Assembly: GCF_010389155.1 (NCBI RefSeq)
Contig: NC_057766.1
Coordinates: 25,429,516 to 25,493,515, forward strand
Source of the DNA: Erigeron canadensis
Lineage: Eukaryota; Streptophyta; Magnoliopsida; Asterales; Asteraceae
Length of the DNA: 64,000 bases
Reading direction: 5' to 3'
Part shown: positions 1 to 12,275 of the stretch, in pieces
How positions within the stretch are numbered: position 1 is the stretch's first letter
Layout: each line of letters starts with the position of its first letter
The notes under the pieces: model-generated
Databases searched by the model: none
What the model was told of the DNA's origin: nothing
What the model saw: the letters and a program-made list of their open reading frames with translations, nothing else
Translations under genes and position numbers: made by a program

Positions 1-590
1 ACAAGGAAGACAATGTTTACAAGATGCTTCGTGCAAATGCTTTTGAAAATATGAAGAATCTTCGGCTATTCGATGCTAACCAGAACTATACTAGATGTGA
101 ATCGTCCATCATAATCCCTGATGGGTTACGATGACTATGTGTCTATGATGGAATCAATACCGGTTTTCTTCTCTGCCATTAGCAGAAATGTGTAAGCTTG
201 TTGGGCTCGAAATGCACGACGGTTAAACATTTATGGAAGAGACGAAAAGGTATGTTACAGATAAAATCTGTTTCTTAGTTGCCGAGTTAACTCATAGTTT
301 GTCATGCCCGGACATTTACACATAAACAAAAGGTTTTTATTAGTGTTCAGTTGTGACAGTATGCTCGCTTATACTTTTATCCTCTCTTTTCTTGTTAGAT
401 TATGTGGGTCCTGAAATTCATTCACCTTCAACATTTGGAGTGCCTAGTAAGGTTTTTAGAATTTCTCAGAGGCCCAATATTGAGTTGTTGGTTTTGACAT
501 ATTGTACATGTTTGGTTGAGGTTCATGAGTCTCTTGTATCTCAAACAACACTTGTTTACTTGGACATTAGTGATTGCTAGAAGCTGAACT
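1..590 (+). pseudogene. TIR-NBS-LRR resistance gene remnant A (LRR part)
   Basis: The + strand reads as decayed LRR sequence of the TNL class. Positions 22-130 give MLRANAFENMKNLRLFDANQ followed by a degraded 'PDGLRWLC'-type stretch with a stop at about 130. Positions 170-250 keep the pattern 'KLVGLEMHDG..LW', ending at a GT donor near 251. Positions 400-579 are open and give RPNIELLVLTYCTCLVEVHE and then LVYLDISDC, a typical TNL LRR exon, followed at once by a stop. No TIR or NB-ARC domain lies in the window, so the 5' part is either off the left edge or lost. The broken frames argue against a functional protein. The LRR class is fairly certain; the exact family is inferred. Confidence 0.6.
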
Positions 591-989
591 AGTGTTTTCC
601 TCCCAACTACCACTTAACAACTGCCCCTCCCTCCCCAACACCACTCGATAGCTACCCCTCTCCCCAAACCCACTTGCCAATGAAACCAATATATGTATAT
701 GTCGTGTGTGATGTGGGTTTGTCACTAAAATCAACTACCTTAAAAGATGGTATAATATTTGCTATTATAGTATGTTTGATAGCTATATCTTGTTATGATA
801 TATGAAAACTTACACAATTCTGGTACATATTCTATAGAACAAAGCTAGTATGAGTGGTAAGACTTTAGTTTTTGGATGAAAGCTACCATTTTCGTAACAC
901 CCATCTAAGTTTCTTGAGCATTACTGTTAAGAATGTATGGGAGGTTTATAGAGTTTACTGTTTTATCTAACTTAAATTCTTTCTTGCAG

Positions 990-3900
990 GATTTAAAAGA
1001 AATTGAAGCCATAGTTGTCCCATACAAGAAAAATAATGTTCACCAGAAGCTGGGGTTGCGTGCAGATTGATTTCAAAGCATGAAAAATGTCTGACTACTT
1101 GACATTTACTGGAAATTCACTTCTTGTGTGTAACACCCATTGTTTAAAAATAAGGATTTCCAAAAACTTTTGCCTAACGGCGTTAAAAGAAGCGGAATTA
1201 ACTTTAAAAGTCCAAACCAGTAAAATCTGTTTGGTTTATTCATTAAATGGTGTTACTAGCCATATCATCAAAATAAGTCTAAATGGAAATCCATCGGTTG
1301 CCCAACATTAAACAACCGAGTACATTATCAATACAAGTCATTAATATTTAAACATAAAGCAAATGTCTAAAGCGAGCAGCCACTATGGGTAATCTATAGC
1401 TAGCTTCAAGATCATCTACCCATGCCTCACATCTTCACACATCTACCTGCTCACTATTGTTGGACTTGAGGGCACAACACATTTTAAAAGAGCAAGTGTT
1501 AGCTAACGAATTAGCTAAGTAAGATAACACATGGTTTATAAAACGTTTGTCCATTTAAAACATTATATAAAAGTCATATTAAGTCGTTAAGGCACATATC
1601 ATCAACATATCATCTCACATACATATCATAGCATCAACATCTTTCATATTAGGATGGGTCATCCTAAATGTGCCTAGTCATCTTTTGCATCATCACATAT
1701 CACATTCGAACATCTTTATAATTGTGACAAAAGTCACGCATCTCATATAACATATGCATCTCGTTAAGTGTGACATAAGTCGCACCCGACTAGATGAACC
1801 ACCATTCAGTAGTACATCAATGTCGTTAAGGAATGACAAGCCAATCCAGGAGTAATCCGTATGTTCAATGACAATGGGGTTGGTAAGACCTCCCGTATTA
1901 CTCTTCACGTTGTACCATGTTGCAAGGAGTCACCCAAGCAACCACATCAACGCACTTAACCGGGCTAGGGCAAGTACGGGTTAATCTTAACACTTTCACA
2001 TCAAATTTACGAGCTCGATTTCACATCACATATAGTTTAGGTGTTTACACAACCTAAACAACCATCTTTTACGTTTGGGCCCTTAAACGTGCACGTGTCA
2101 TGGCAACTTAATAAGTCTAGTGAACTAGATGAACAAGCCATGTAATCATGCACATTTCACATATCATCATCATACATCACATTTCATAGCATTTCATTTC
2201 ATATCATCACATCGCATACATTGTTACATCACGTACATCGTCATATATCATTGCGTATCGTATATCATTACAACATTGCATAACATTTATCATCTTAGAT
2301 CGTACATCATTTCATATCATATCATCTATTAAGCATACATAACATCTCATAGCAATATGTATCATTGGGGTAGCATTTCAGGCTTTTATATGCATCTACA
2401 TAGCCCATATCACCTCCCGTATAATCCCGAATACCCATAAGCAAACAAGATACCATTTGGGATGTTATTATATGAAAACTATGTTTATGTTGAACCCTCA
2501 GCGTGTCAAAGTAGTGTATCTTACCTCGTAGAAGCACACAACAAATGATAACGTAAGTTACCGATTTTTGCAAGTATTCCCGACTACCTATAATCATTAA
2601 ACGACATAATGAGCTAATAAATACCCACTCACTTATGGTCATGACTCACTTCTAAATACCTATAAACATGACTCATGACAATGCTTGATGCATCGGACAT
2701 TCGATTAATACTTTAAAGCTTACATAACTCGACGAAACTCGGGATACACTCACTAAATTAACCTTTCTGGAAACTTGACATTACAATCATCTTTCAAAAA
2801 CATTTCCATTAGAAAGTAGACTCTCTCACGATTCCGTGGATATCTTATTTGTCAAAAACGGAGTTACGGTTCAAAAGTTATGGCCATTTGAAAATTCCGT
2901 CGCTATTGCGTCGCCGCTATGTGTCACTGGTTTCCAGTTGCGCCGCAGCTTAGTAGCTGCGCCGCAGCTAGTCCCCGTTCTGCACAAACCTCATTGTTTA
3001 ACATCCAAAACTTAACCAAACACACCCCAAATGACCCCAAACCTTATGAACGACTTTTGCACCTCAAAATTCACTATTTTAAGACCATAATGATGCAATG
3101 AAATCATTGATTAATCCTTACTTGATTTGCATCACATAATTAAACGTTTTAGGTTACCGAAATGATCAAAACACACGTTTTTGACATCAATTGATCTTCC
3201 AATAACCTAGACCAGTTATGGATCTGATTATATGATTGAAAGGACATAAAATCAATGTTATTATACCTTGGATACCTGGAGATTACAAAGAGGATGCAAA
3301 AACTTAATCAAAACACTCTCGAATCAACCGAATAACGATGAAATCGAACAATAGGATACCATGGAACAAAGGGAATGGCTAGGGCTTCAAAGGAAATGTA
3401 TATTCTCTGATTTATGAGTCTAATGACAGATTATTAGACCCTTAACCCGTTTTTTAGTTTCCAGCTTTATCAAAACTAGTCCTTAGACTTCCTTATGGCT
3501 CATATTTAGCTTAAAACACCTATGGGGAATACTTACAATACATTAAACACTTTAAGCACCTCCAAAGACATTAAAATATACCTTTAGACACATTAATACA
3601 TGAATCATTAAGGCTTTAAAACCTTACACATAATGCATATTAATCACACATAAACATTAAATCTCTTAAAGACTTAACGGACACGTTGTGTTGACTTAAC
3701 GACTCAAGTCAACCGTTAATTAAAAGTTCGGGATGTTACATTGTGAACCTAAATTTTTTCCTGACAAGTTACGGTGGCTTTGTTGGAATCAATACCCATT
3801 TTCTTCTCCGACACTAACATCCATGCCTAAGCTTGTTGGGTTTGAAATGTATGGTGGCAACATTGAACACTTGTGAGTGGCAAAACCGCAAAAGGTATTT

Positions 3901-4612
3901 GGTTGTGATGTCTTGCATTTGTACCTTTTTCTTTTTTAAGCAAAGCATGAAAAGAAAGTAGATAGTGGTTGCATTAGTGATATTTCTTTTTGTTTATTTT
4001 ATTTTTTATTTTATTTTATTTTTTTAGGTGGTATGGGTTTTTTGCAGGTATAATGGTTTTTCTACCTTTAGAGTATGGGATTAAGGGTCACAATATGTTC
4101 CTTGGTTTTGTGGGTTTTAGAATTGAATTTTTGGTCCAAGTTCTAGGTTATCGTGGTTTAGTATCCAGTCTGGTTATTGATTTCTGCATCAATATTCTTT
4201 TATTATTAATAATTTAGGTTTTTGACTTTAGGCAATGCTTTTTTTTTTTTTTAATTGTTCCAAGGATTTTATTTATATATAGTTGAACACACCAAATGGG
4301 TTTTCTATGTTTTGATCTTATTTGTGTAGTATCTATTTCAGCCTTTCAGGCCAAGAGTGTGTAGACATTTGTCGTATCTATATAGTAGACAAACTGGATT
4401 TTATTTGTGTAGTATCTATATAGTAGATGATGATATCTATGTCTTAGAAACATAGTATTTTCATGATTTGTCGTGCATAGACATTTGCAGAGATGAACAA
4501 TAGGGCAATATTTGTATTCATTTGTGAACAACCACCGTTTATAATTTTATGCATCTCTGTTTTTGGTTATCAGATTATGGAGAACTTGAAATTCATTCAT
4601 CCTAGGTTGTAT
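990..4612 (+). pseudogene. TIR-NBS-LRR remnant B, interrupted by a solo LTR
   Basis: After an acceptor ending at 989, the sequence reads DLKEIEAIVVPYKK and then a degraded 'LRAD.FQSMKNV.LLDIYWKFTSC' with in-frame stops. The frame breaks at 1128 where an LTR element starts. It resumes after 3745 with EPKFFPDKLRWLCWNQYPFS and SMPKLVGFEMYGGNIEHL, ending in a stop where the family has 'LWE' (about 3878), with a donor-like GT at 3896. A stub of the next LRR exon, resembling 402-437, is present at about 4575-4610 and then stops. This is a second copy of the exon seen at 1-251, so the locus once held tandem TNL genes or a duplicated LRR. It is clearly non-functional. Confidence 0.6.
1129..3740. mobile_element. 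solo LTR-like retrotransposon insertion, 2.6 kb
   Basis: The element begins TGTAACACCC and ends GGGATGTTACA, so it has the TG...CA ends and short inverted termini of an LTR. It is flanked by an identical 5-bp target duplication TTGTG at 1124-1128 and 3741-3745. Removing it rejoins the LRR reading frame around it. No gag-pol coding sequence, primer-binding site or second LTR is visible. The interior is low-complexity and rich in CATCA-type sequence at about 2130-2330. Long LTRs with a TGTAACACCC start are common in plant Ty3/gypsy chromoviruses such as Tekay/Del; that assignment is inference. A TRIM or LARD-type element is the alternative. Confidence 0.75.
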
Positions 4613-7600
4613 GCATTCTAATTTACCCCATGTTCTTTCCATTTTAGCAAAAACCTTGCTTATAGAAATGCTAAATTAGATGTGAATATGAAATTTAGAG
4701 TGAAAAATAAAATAATCACACATTCACCCACACAACCGCCCTCTTCACTTAACCGATGACAGATCATTTAACTTCCACTTTTAAGAGATATCGCCGTAAT
4801 ATGCGGGTACTTTTTAGTTTTTTACCCGAGACTTTTGTTTTTAATATGAGATTTGTTTAACTAGTGCTCAGGGGCACCATTTAGATTGCATTTAATGAAT
4901 TCTAATTTTCTTAGAGTATGAAAATTGCATTTAATATATGCATAACAATTGTAATTATTAAGTTGAATTAATGAATATTAAATAAAAGTCTTTTATTGAC
5001 ATCGTGACTCATAATGCAATTTGTCTAATGATGATAATATTTCTTCATTATTTAGATTGTTATGTTTGGCAAAAAAGCTTCGAGTTGGGGCTATAGTTAG
5101 GGGCTGCAGCTGGAGCTTGAAAATGGGGCTAGAAGCTGGGGCTTCTCAACCCTTATTATACAAGCTTTTATTTCAAAGGCCTTTCGGGGTTTTTGGGAGC
5201 TTATTGTGGCTAGGGCTTCTAATCTCAAATGTGTATCCAAACAAGGCTACCATTTTAAAAGGGGTTTCTTTTTAAAAGCTCGAAGCTTTTAAGCTCCTAA
5301 AAGCCCCTAAGAGCCCTCGATCAAACATACACATAAACTCATTCATCTTTGAAGAATGCTAAAATGATAAATTTTTTACAAACTCATTTCTACAAAATAG
5401 CGTGTAGGGTGATGTGGCCCATCCATGTCATTCCCTATTACTCAACTATAGTTAATTTCTTTTTACAAACCATTCTTTATGATTTTTTTTGTACCGATTA
5501 TATATTTCCTAAACCTTTATGACTTGCTCTGACGCTCTCTCTCCTAAAAGTATGTTTTGTTCCAAAATCAGAAAACCTCAAGATCTCCTCAAATAAAATA
5601 CACAAAGAAGATTAAACTACAAATTAGGGATGTTTCTGATACTTTACTAAGAGTAGCGTTATTTTATTGATTGAATTTGGTGCAAATTTTATCCTCATCC
5701 TAAAAAGATTCAATTTTGTATGCACTTTTACTTTTGAAGTTTTCTTGATGGATTGAAGAAATGTATATGAGTTATAGATTGTGCATCAAATGTTTGAGGA
5801 AATTCAAAAATTATTTACTTGACTCATTATGATTTGTAAATTATTAGGTAATTCCAATATATTGGATTGATTTTTTCTAATTGTATGATTTTTATTAAGA
5901 TATCAATAAAATGCTCATTGGCTACTTCAATATGGATTTAGATATTATTATATTTGATTTGATATGTAGATGAATGGATTGTTCAATGGATGATGCTTTA
6001 TGGTCTTTTACTACAGATGAGTATAGTTTCACATGATTGTAAGACTTCGTATCTCCAAAAAGGTATATTGACGAAGAAAATCAGGCTACAATATCCTAAG
6101 CCACAACAATCCTACATCCTTAAATGTAGCCATTATCAAATCTTGAGTATAAAAAGTTGATAAAACGATCGAAGTGGGCCAATATGTTAATGTATTTGGA
6201 TGAGGGAAATTACCGAGTTATAAATAATGATTTTGACAAGAGATATTTTTGTATTTGGATAGTAGAGAAGATACCTATTGAAAACAAAAACTTAACTAGA
6301 GTTAAGTTAGTGTTAGGTTAATGGGATGACATGGAAGGCCACATCAGATGCTCAGTGAGTTAGTAAAATTTTTTTTTTGTAAATAGTTAGTCATTGTAGT
6401 AATTCTCTTCATTTTTTCTCCTACTTTGCATAGTATAAGAACATAAGTTACTAAAAGTTCAGGAGACATAGACATACATATATATGGTATATACACGTTA
6501 ATATATATTTTCAGGTTCAACTCATGGGCCATCAATTGAATTTTTCACCTCCCAGGAATATTCAAAAGAATAAATCAAATAAAAACAGTTATACTGAATT
6601 TAGAATTATGATACAACCTTTAACCAATCTTTAGTATATGTCATTTTAGGTAATATGTAACCTATTGTACATACTCAAATTTGACTAACATTCCATGTGG
6701 GTGTCCAATAACCCATAAAATGGAGGCTTTCACATCAATTGCTAAGTAGACACTTATTACCGCGTAGTTTGCAGAATTAGAACTATAGTGCATCTAACTT
6801 TATCACTTGCTTGTTATATATTGCATATGCCAATAACAAATGCTAACAAAACAAACTTTACATTTGTTTTGTGTAGTCCGTAAATTTTGGGTTTTTGAAG
6901 TGACTGAGGAAACCAAATAAATTTCTCCCGAAATCAATTAAAATTCACTCATGTCAAATATAACTGTCTTTTGAAAAACATTTTACAATCTGTACTTTAT
7001 CAAGAAAAAACACATGTTCTCTTCTCTTCCAACGACCAACCAAATACTTTTCTAATGCGTCTACAACACGTAATCAACTCCAGTTCATCCGCATGCGCTT
7101 TAAGCCTTCGTCTTTATAATAAATAAAAAACGATTGTCATTACATCATCATTTAACAATAATAATAATAAAAAACAAACTTGGCATTAGGAGAGCTACTT
7201 TCTAAAACCTTTATTTTTATTAATAAAAATATAATATGACATCATATATTCTTTTTAGTTTTTATTAATATATCTTTTTAAATATTGTAAATCTTTCGTT
7301 TATTGTAAATTTAATATGATTTTACTCATCAAATATTTCAATTTATCTACTTATATTATATAACGTTTCTTATTCTTAATGTATCTATGCCAGCAATATT
7401 GTAATGTAACCACCGGTGCCTACATTAAGGATTTAGTATTTAAAGATAATGCATAAAGACGATTCAATTATTAACTTTTTTATTTTCATTTAAACAATAT
7501 TGGCAACTTGCCACACAAAATATAGACATTTATACGTTACAATCATTTTATTATTCATGGTGTAATAGATATTTATTTATAAAACTTTTTAAAAATGTCC

Positions 7601-7865
7601 CGGGTTAAACCGAGTTAATTAGCTACTTACGATCAATATATTAAACAAAATTTGAGTATACTAGTTTTTGAAATGCCTTGAAAGATTGATTTTTTGATTA
7701 AGTACTAGTTTGACCACACTGGATGGGATCCTCCAACAATATACTGATAATAATTTTGGATCAATTAGAAAAAAAAAAAAAAAAGTTGTGTGTAAAAGCA
7801 AAAACTTTGCAACAGCATTCCACCGCCACCAAACAAATTAACAAAACTAACAATCTAACCATTCA
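4613..7865. other. intergenic region
   Basis: AT-rich non-coding DNA. Short ORFs here show no recognisable protein. It holds the MITE-like block at 5058-5333. The last few hundred bases before 7866 are the upstream region of the arogenate dehydratase gene, with an A-rich run at about 7770-7785. I see no RNA gene. Confidence 0.5.
5058..5333. mobile_element. MITE-like inverted-repeat block
   Basis: The left side (TTATGTTTGGC followed by AAGCTTCGAG) and the right side (CTCGAAGCTTTTAAGCTCC, then CGATCAAACATAC) are imperfect inverted copies. The interior is rich in GGGGCTT/AAGCCCC motifs. Ends of the 'GTTTGGC...CAAAC' kind are typical of small plant DNA transposons. I could not fix a target duplication, so the superfamily is left open. 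Confidence 0.35.
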
Positions 7866-10800
7866 ATGGCTGCGGCAGCGAGTACCTGCCGAACCCCGAT
7901 AAATCCGCCACACAACCCTTGTATTTCTTCCCCCCAAAATCTTCAATTCAAATCTCCAATCAAATTTCACCGATTTCATAATTTAATTTCATTATGTTCT
8001 TCATCATCATCCATTGAAGGCGGCCCCACTCAAGGAAAAACCACTTCACTTCCCAGTAATTCATTTCTTTAATTTAATTTATTAACATTTTTAATATTGA
8101 TTTATTTACTCCATTTTTATTTATTTTAATTGGCGGGTAAATGTGTAGGGCCATTAACATCTGTTGATTTGACTGGATTGCCAGCTGAAGGTTCTCGAAT
8201 ACGTGTTGCTTATCAGGTTCTTATTAATACTACTTATTTATCCAATTGTTTTTAATAAATTATTTAATATATATATATATGTATGTATGTATGTATAGGT
8301 TACTGTATCTGTTAATTTGGTTGGTGGCAGGGAGTTCCGGGGGCGTATAGTGAATCGGCTGCTGAAAAGGCTTACCCTAACTGTGAGGCTGTCCCGTGCG
8401 AACAATTCGAGACTGCTTTTGAGGTATTTTATCGAGCTTGCTGGCTTTGTCGATGTTGATCGATCGTATGTTTGTTTTATGCATATTGAATAAGTAAGAA
8501 TTTGTCGTATTATGTAGCATTTTAAAAATTATATGTATAGAGAGCAGGGCCGATGATCTGCTTGTTTAGCATATGCCTCTTTTACGTAAGGAAGATAATA
8601 AAAAGTTAAACGACCCTGCTAGGCTGATTACATTACATAGGAAAATAAAGAATGAATTAACTGGTAGGCAACTCAGAAAAAGGTTAAAATCTTCTATTAT
8701 ATTAGATTTAGTTTTGGCTGTATAGCGATATTCTTAAAACTATAACACTATCGTATGCAGTTGCACCTTAGGAAGTATACTCTCTAACATCGTTTATCAC
8801 TAAATACTTGTTATTGCTTCTTGCCTTCTTCTATTATATAGCCTATTTGAAATGCTGTAGCTGTGTGCTTAATACCTGATACTCTAGAAAGATCTTTGTC
8901 ATACTGACATGGTGATCTTACAAGGATTGGCTCATTATTATATAATTGAAATTCTGTGTGGCGACTTGTCAATTGCTATGTGTGCGACTTCAAATCCAAG
9001 TTTAGCATTCAAAGTGAACTACAATACGAGTGGAAATGCTCTTAAAATAACGGTATTGGTATGTAAGGGACATTTTGAGGCAGCTTTCATAGAATCATAT
9101 CATTGGCATTTACGTCTTAATAGTGACAGTGTGTTTAGGTTCAGATGGTCAATCTTGCAGACTCATTTGACATGTATGAATACTTATATTGACATGTTAG
9201 TCTACCTGCCCTACCCACCCATTTTGCGACTTGTAGAAGTTATCATGACAAAGTTCTTGGATGAATAAAGAGAACAGTTTGAACCCTTGGTTATCTACAC
9301 TGCAGGCTGTTGAGCGGTGGCTGGTCGACCGGGCAGTTTTACCTATTGAGAATTCTTTAGGAGGTAGCATTCATAGGAATTATGACCTGTTACTTCGACA
9401 CAGACTGCACATTGTTGGGGAAGTGAAACTTGCCATCCGCCATTGCTTGCTAGCTAATCATGGTGTCAAAATCGAAGATCTGAAAAGGGTTCTTAGCCAT
9501 CCACAGGTGTGGTTACTTCTATTAGTTCAGGTAATTACTCATTTTGTATTGAGAATAAAATGTGCTTCAATTTTTATACAGGCTCTTGCCCAATGTGAGA
9601 ACACATTAACACGATTAGGGATAGTCAGAGAAGCTGTTGATGATACTGCTGGTGCTGCGAAGGTAGTTACATGTTCCCTTTTTTTTGTTTCAAATCAATA
9701 GGATTACGAAAGAAATTAGAAAAGAAGAGGTAAGAAATATGTAATGACTTCTATGAACCTAGGGAACATATTATAGATACTGTTTGGTCTGCTGGACATA
9801 AAATCTGTGAACTGTTATATGGCTGAGATGCATACTCATGTCTATGTTATTCAGCTGCATGACAAACCCATATTTGGGTGTTTTCTAATTCTTTATTGAA
9901 AACAATTTAACGAATTACAAAATATAAGGTGGTTTTTTTATGGGTCCCAACTGCTAAGTTTATTGACTATTGTTAGGCGATGGTGTGAACAATGTAGTGA
10001 AAATGCACTTGATGGTAAAGTAACACTAACCATGCATATCCTAAAGAACTACAGAGTTGAGTGTAATCATATTGGGGTTTTTGTATCTCTAGTAGCAATA
10101 ATGTAGTTGGTAGTCCACAAAGCTCCTTTAGCTCGTACTACATGTAGCAAGCTGGGTATGTTTAATTAAAATACTGCAAATCAAGTAGTGTTCAGAAAAC
10201 CAGACATTATTGTCCTCCTTTCTGATTTCATTTTGTCTTGTCATGGATTTATAGGTTATAGGCTTACAGTAAGATTATAACTTGTTACACTCAGCCTTTT
10301 AATGTTTGATCTCAGGATTCATTTAGTTTGTAATTGAATGTCTAGGTCTAGAGGTTGAACTACTCTTTCATATGTAAAACAAGTGATATTTTATGTATTT
10401 ATCCTTAATATTAGCATATCTATGTTGTATAGTCATTTTTGGTGGGATTTCGGTTTTCGGCCTTCCTCCAGAATTTTGGTCCAAATTTCGGTCCCATTAT
10501 TATCAGTGATATTTACCGATAGCCCACCAATATTGGTAAAAATATCGGCCCAAATTTCGGCGGGATATCGGTTTTCCAGGTCTGTTTTAAACTTTTTTTT
10601 TTGTTGGGTGCAAATTTAAACACACCATAATAAACACTAAGTATCAACACTAATCTATCAAACATTGACACTGTTAAGCTTATTTCTGTTAAGTATTAGT
10701 TATTATATATATAAGTATCGCATAATATTAAAATTACCTATATCCCACCAACCGTATCTCAAATATCAGTCCTTGACGGACATTTGATTTTGGACCGGTA

Positions 10801-12275
10801 TAACTACATAGTATGTATGTTATATTATTGAGGAATGTGCCCTAATGTTCTATATTATTTTTTTTTCTCCTTCCAATGGCAGCATGTTGCTCTCCATGAA
10901 CTTGAGGATACTGGAGCAGTTGCTAGTGCTGCTGCTGCTAAGATCTACGGATTAAATTTACTTGTTCAGGATATTCAGGTACCTCTTAAACTAATGCCTT
11001 TACCAGGTGTCTTTGACAGCTAAGTCTTTAGCGCCATTGTCTAATTACTCCTTCAATCGGGCCTTTCTGTCTGGTGTCTAATACAGTATTACTTATTATA
11101 TAATTGTTTTCATCATAAATCATTTTCAGCATTTGAAATGTGTCCTTTTTAGCTAGTTTCTAAGAGTAGATGGGTTACACCACCATGAGCTCTTTTGCAG
11201 GATTATTCTGATAATGTCACTCGATTCTTAATGCTTGCAAGGGAACCCATAATTCCACGTACCGATAGACCATTCAAGGTTAGATTACTTGTGATAGTTT
11301 CAGAATATTGTTGTTTTGTTATAAAAATGATCATTTTTATACTTTAGCGATTTTATGTCTCAGACAAGTATTGTCTTCTCACTAGACGAGGGCCCTGGGA
11401 TGCTTTTCAAGGCACTTGCAGTGTTTGCTATGAGACAAATAAATCTTACCAAGGCATGTTAATTATATTTGTCTTCACTTACATTTGGCGTGTTTTTTTT
11501 TTTAGCATCTAAGCCAATTTCTTAGTATTTTATTTACGTTAAAGCAGATTGAAAGTCGTCCTCTGCAAAGACAGGCCTTACCTGCACATAATGAAATTAC
11601 CAACGGTTTTCCTGGGTATTTTATTGACTTCTTTTGTTGCTTTATTTTTAATTATAGATGGTCAAATGGGCAGGTTGGAAGCTGGATAACCAGTCAATAT
11701 GGGTAGTTTTTGGCGTGGGTTGAGATTGGTGGGATAGGGTTTAGTCGTCCAGAAACACTTTTTGTCCAAAATTCCAAATCTCTTTTATGCCAAATATTGC
11801 TATTAAATTGATATTATTTTTCAATAGTCTGATTGTGTAACAAATTGATATAGGAGATTTTTATGCATAAAACTTCCGATCTGTTTGTTTTCCTTCTAAA
11901 CTAATATGTATTTTACCTGTTTGACTCATTAGATGAATCGATGATCTACATCTGACTGCTTCATAAATTAATTGACCATAATTCGCTCTTCTATTCAGCG
12001 TTTTTCACCTTGCACGTGCTGTCATTTGGTTTAATTGCGCTATTCTTGTACAGGTCTTTCCCTTACCTTTTCTATGTTGACTTCCAAGCATCCATGGCCG
12101 ACCAAAGGGCCCAGAATGCACTTTCACACCTTAAGGTTTCAGTGTGGTTTAATTTCACTTGACTTTACTAAGTCAACACCATGATATTGATCTTTAACAT
12201 GTTGCATTTCGTTGATAGGAGTTCGCTACTTTCTTGAGTGTGCTAGGAAGTTACCCTGAGGATGTAACCATATAA
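7866..12275 (+). CDS. ADT: arogenate/prephenate dehydratase, plastid (11 exons)
   Basis: Converts arogenate (and possibly prephenate) to phenylalanine (or phenylpyruvate), the last step of plastid phenylalanine synthesis. Exons: 7866-8055, 8149-8216, 8331-8423, 9306-9506, 9582-9662, 10883-10978, 11201-11278, 11364-11453, 11548-11615, 12054-12135, 12219-12275. Phases agree and give 367 residues. Residues 1-60 are Ser-rich and transit-peptide-like. The dehydratase domain starts at [20 protein letters not shown] and includes [20 protein letters not shown] and the catalytic Thr-Arg-Phe at about 250-252. A C-terminal ACT regulatory domain contains GPGMLFKAL and the phenylalanine-binding ESRP at about 301-304. 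The exon-rich structure matches the ADT1/2/6 type rather than intronless ADT3/4/5. Intron 5 (9663-10882) carries repeats of 'ATATCGG' type. Intron 8 uses a GC donor. The gene looks intact; the paralogue number is not determinable. Confidence 0.93.
11454..11547 (+). other. GC-AG intron 8 of the ADT gene
   Basis: Exon 8 ends ...CTTACCAAG and is followed by GCATGT, not GT. The acceptor is AAAGCAG ending at 11547. The nearest GT, at 11458, would add four bases and break the frame into the required 'IESRP' exon. A non-canonical GC donor with a strong AAG upstream is therefore the only in-frame reading. GC-AG introns are a known minor class. Confidence 0.8.

Noticed and set aside
2129..2332. ORF rich in His, Ile and Tyr
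   Set aside because: Low-complexity CATCAT/ATCATA sequence inside the solo LTR; not a protein.
3990..4217. ORF starting MFILFFILFYFF
   Set aside because: A T-rich intron-like tract followed by no recognisable domain; it lies in the decayed TNL region.
9261..9701. 146-residue ORF on the + strand
   Set aside because: It is exons 4 and 5 of the ADT gene read through the intron between them; the splice signals at 9506 and 9582 define the real coding parts.
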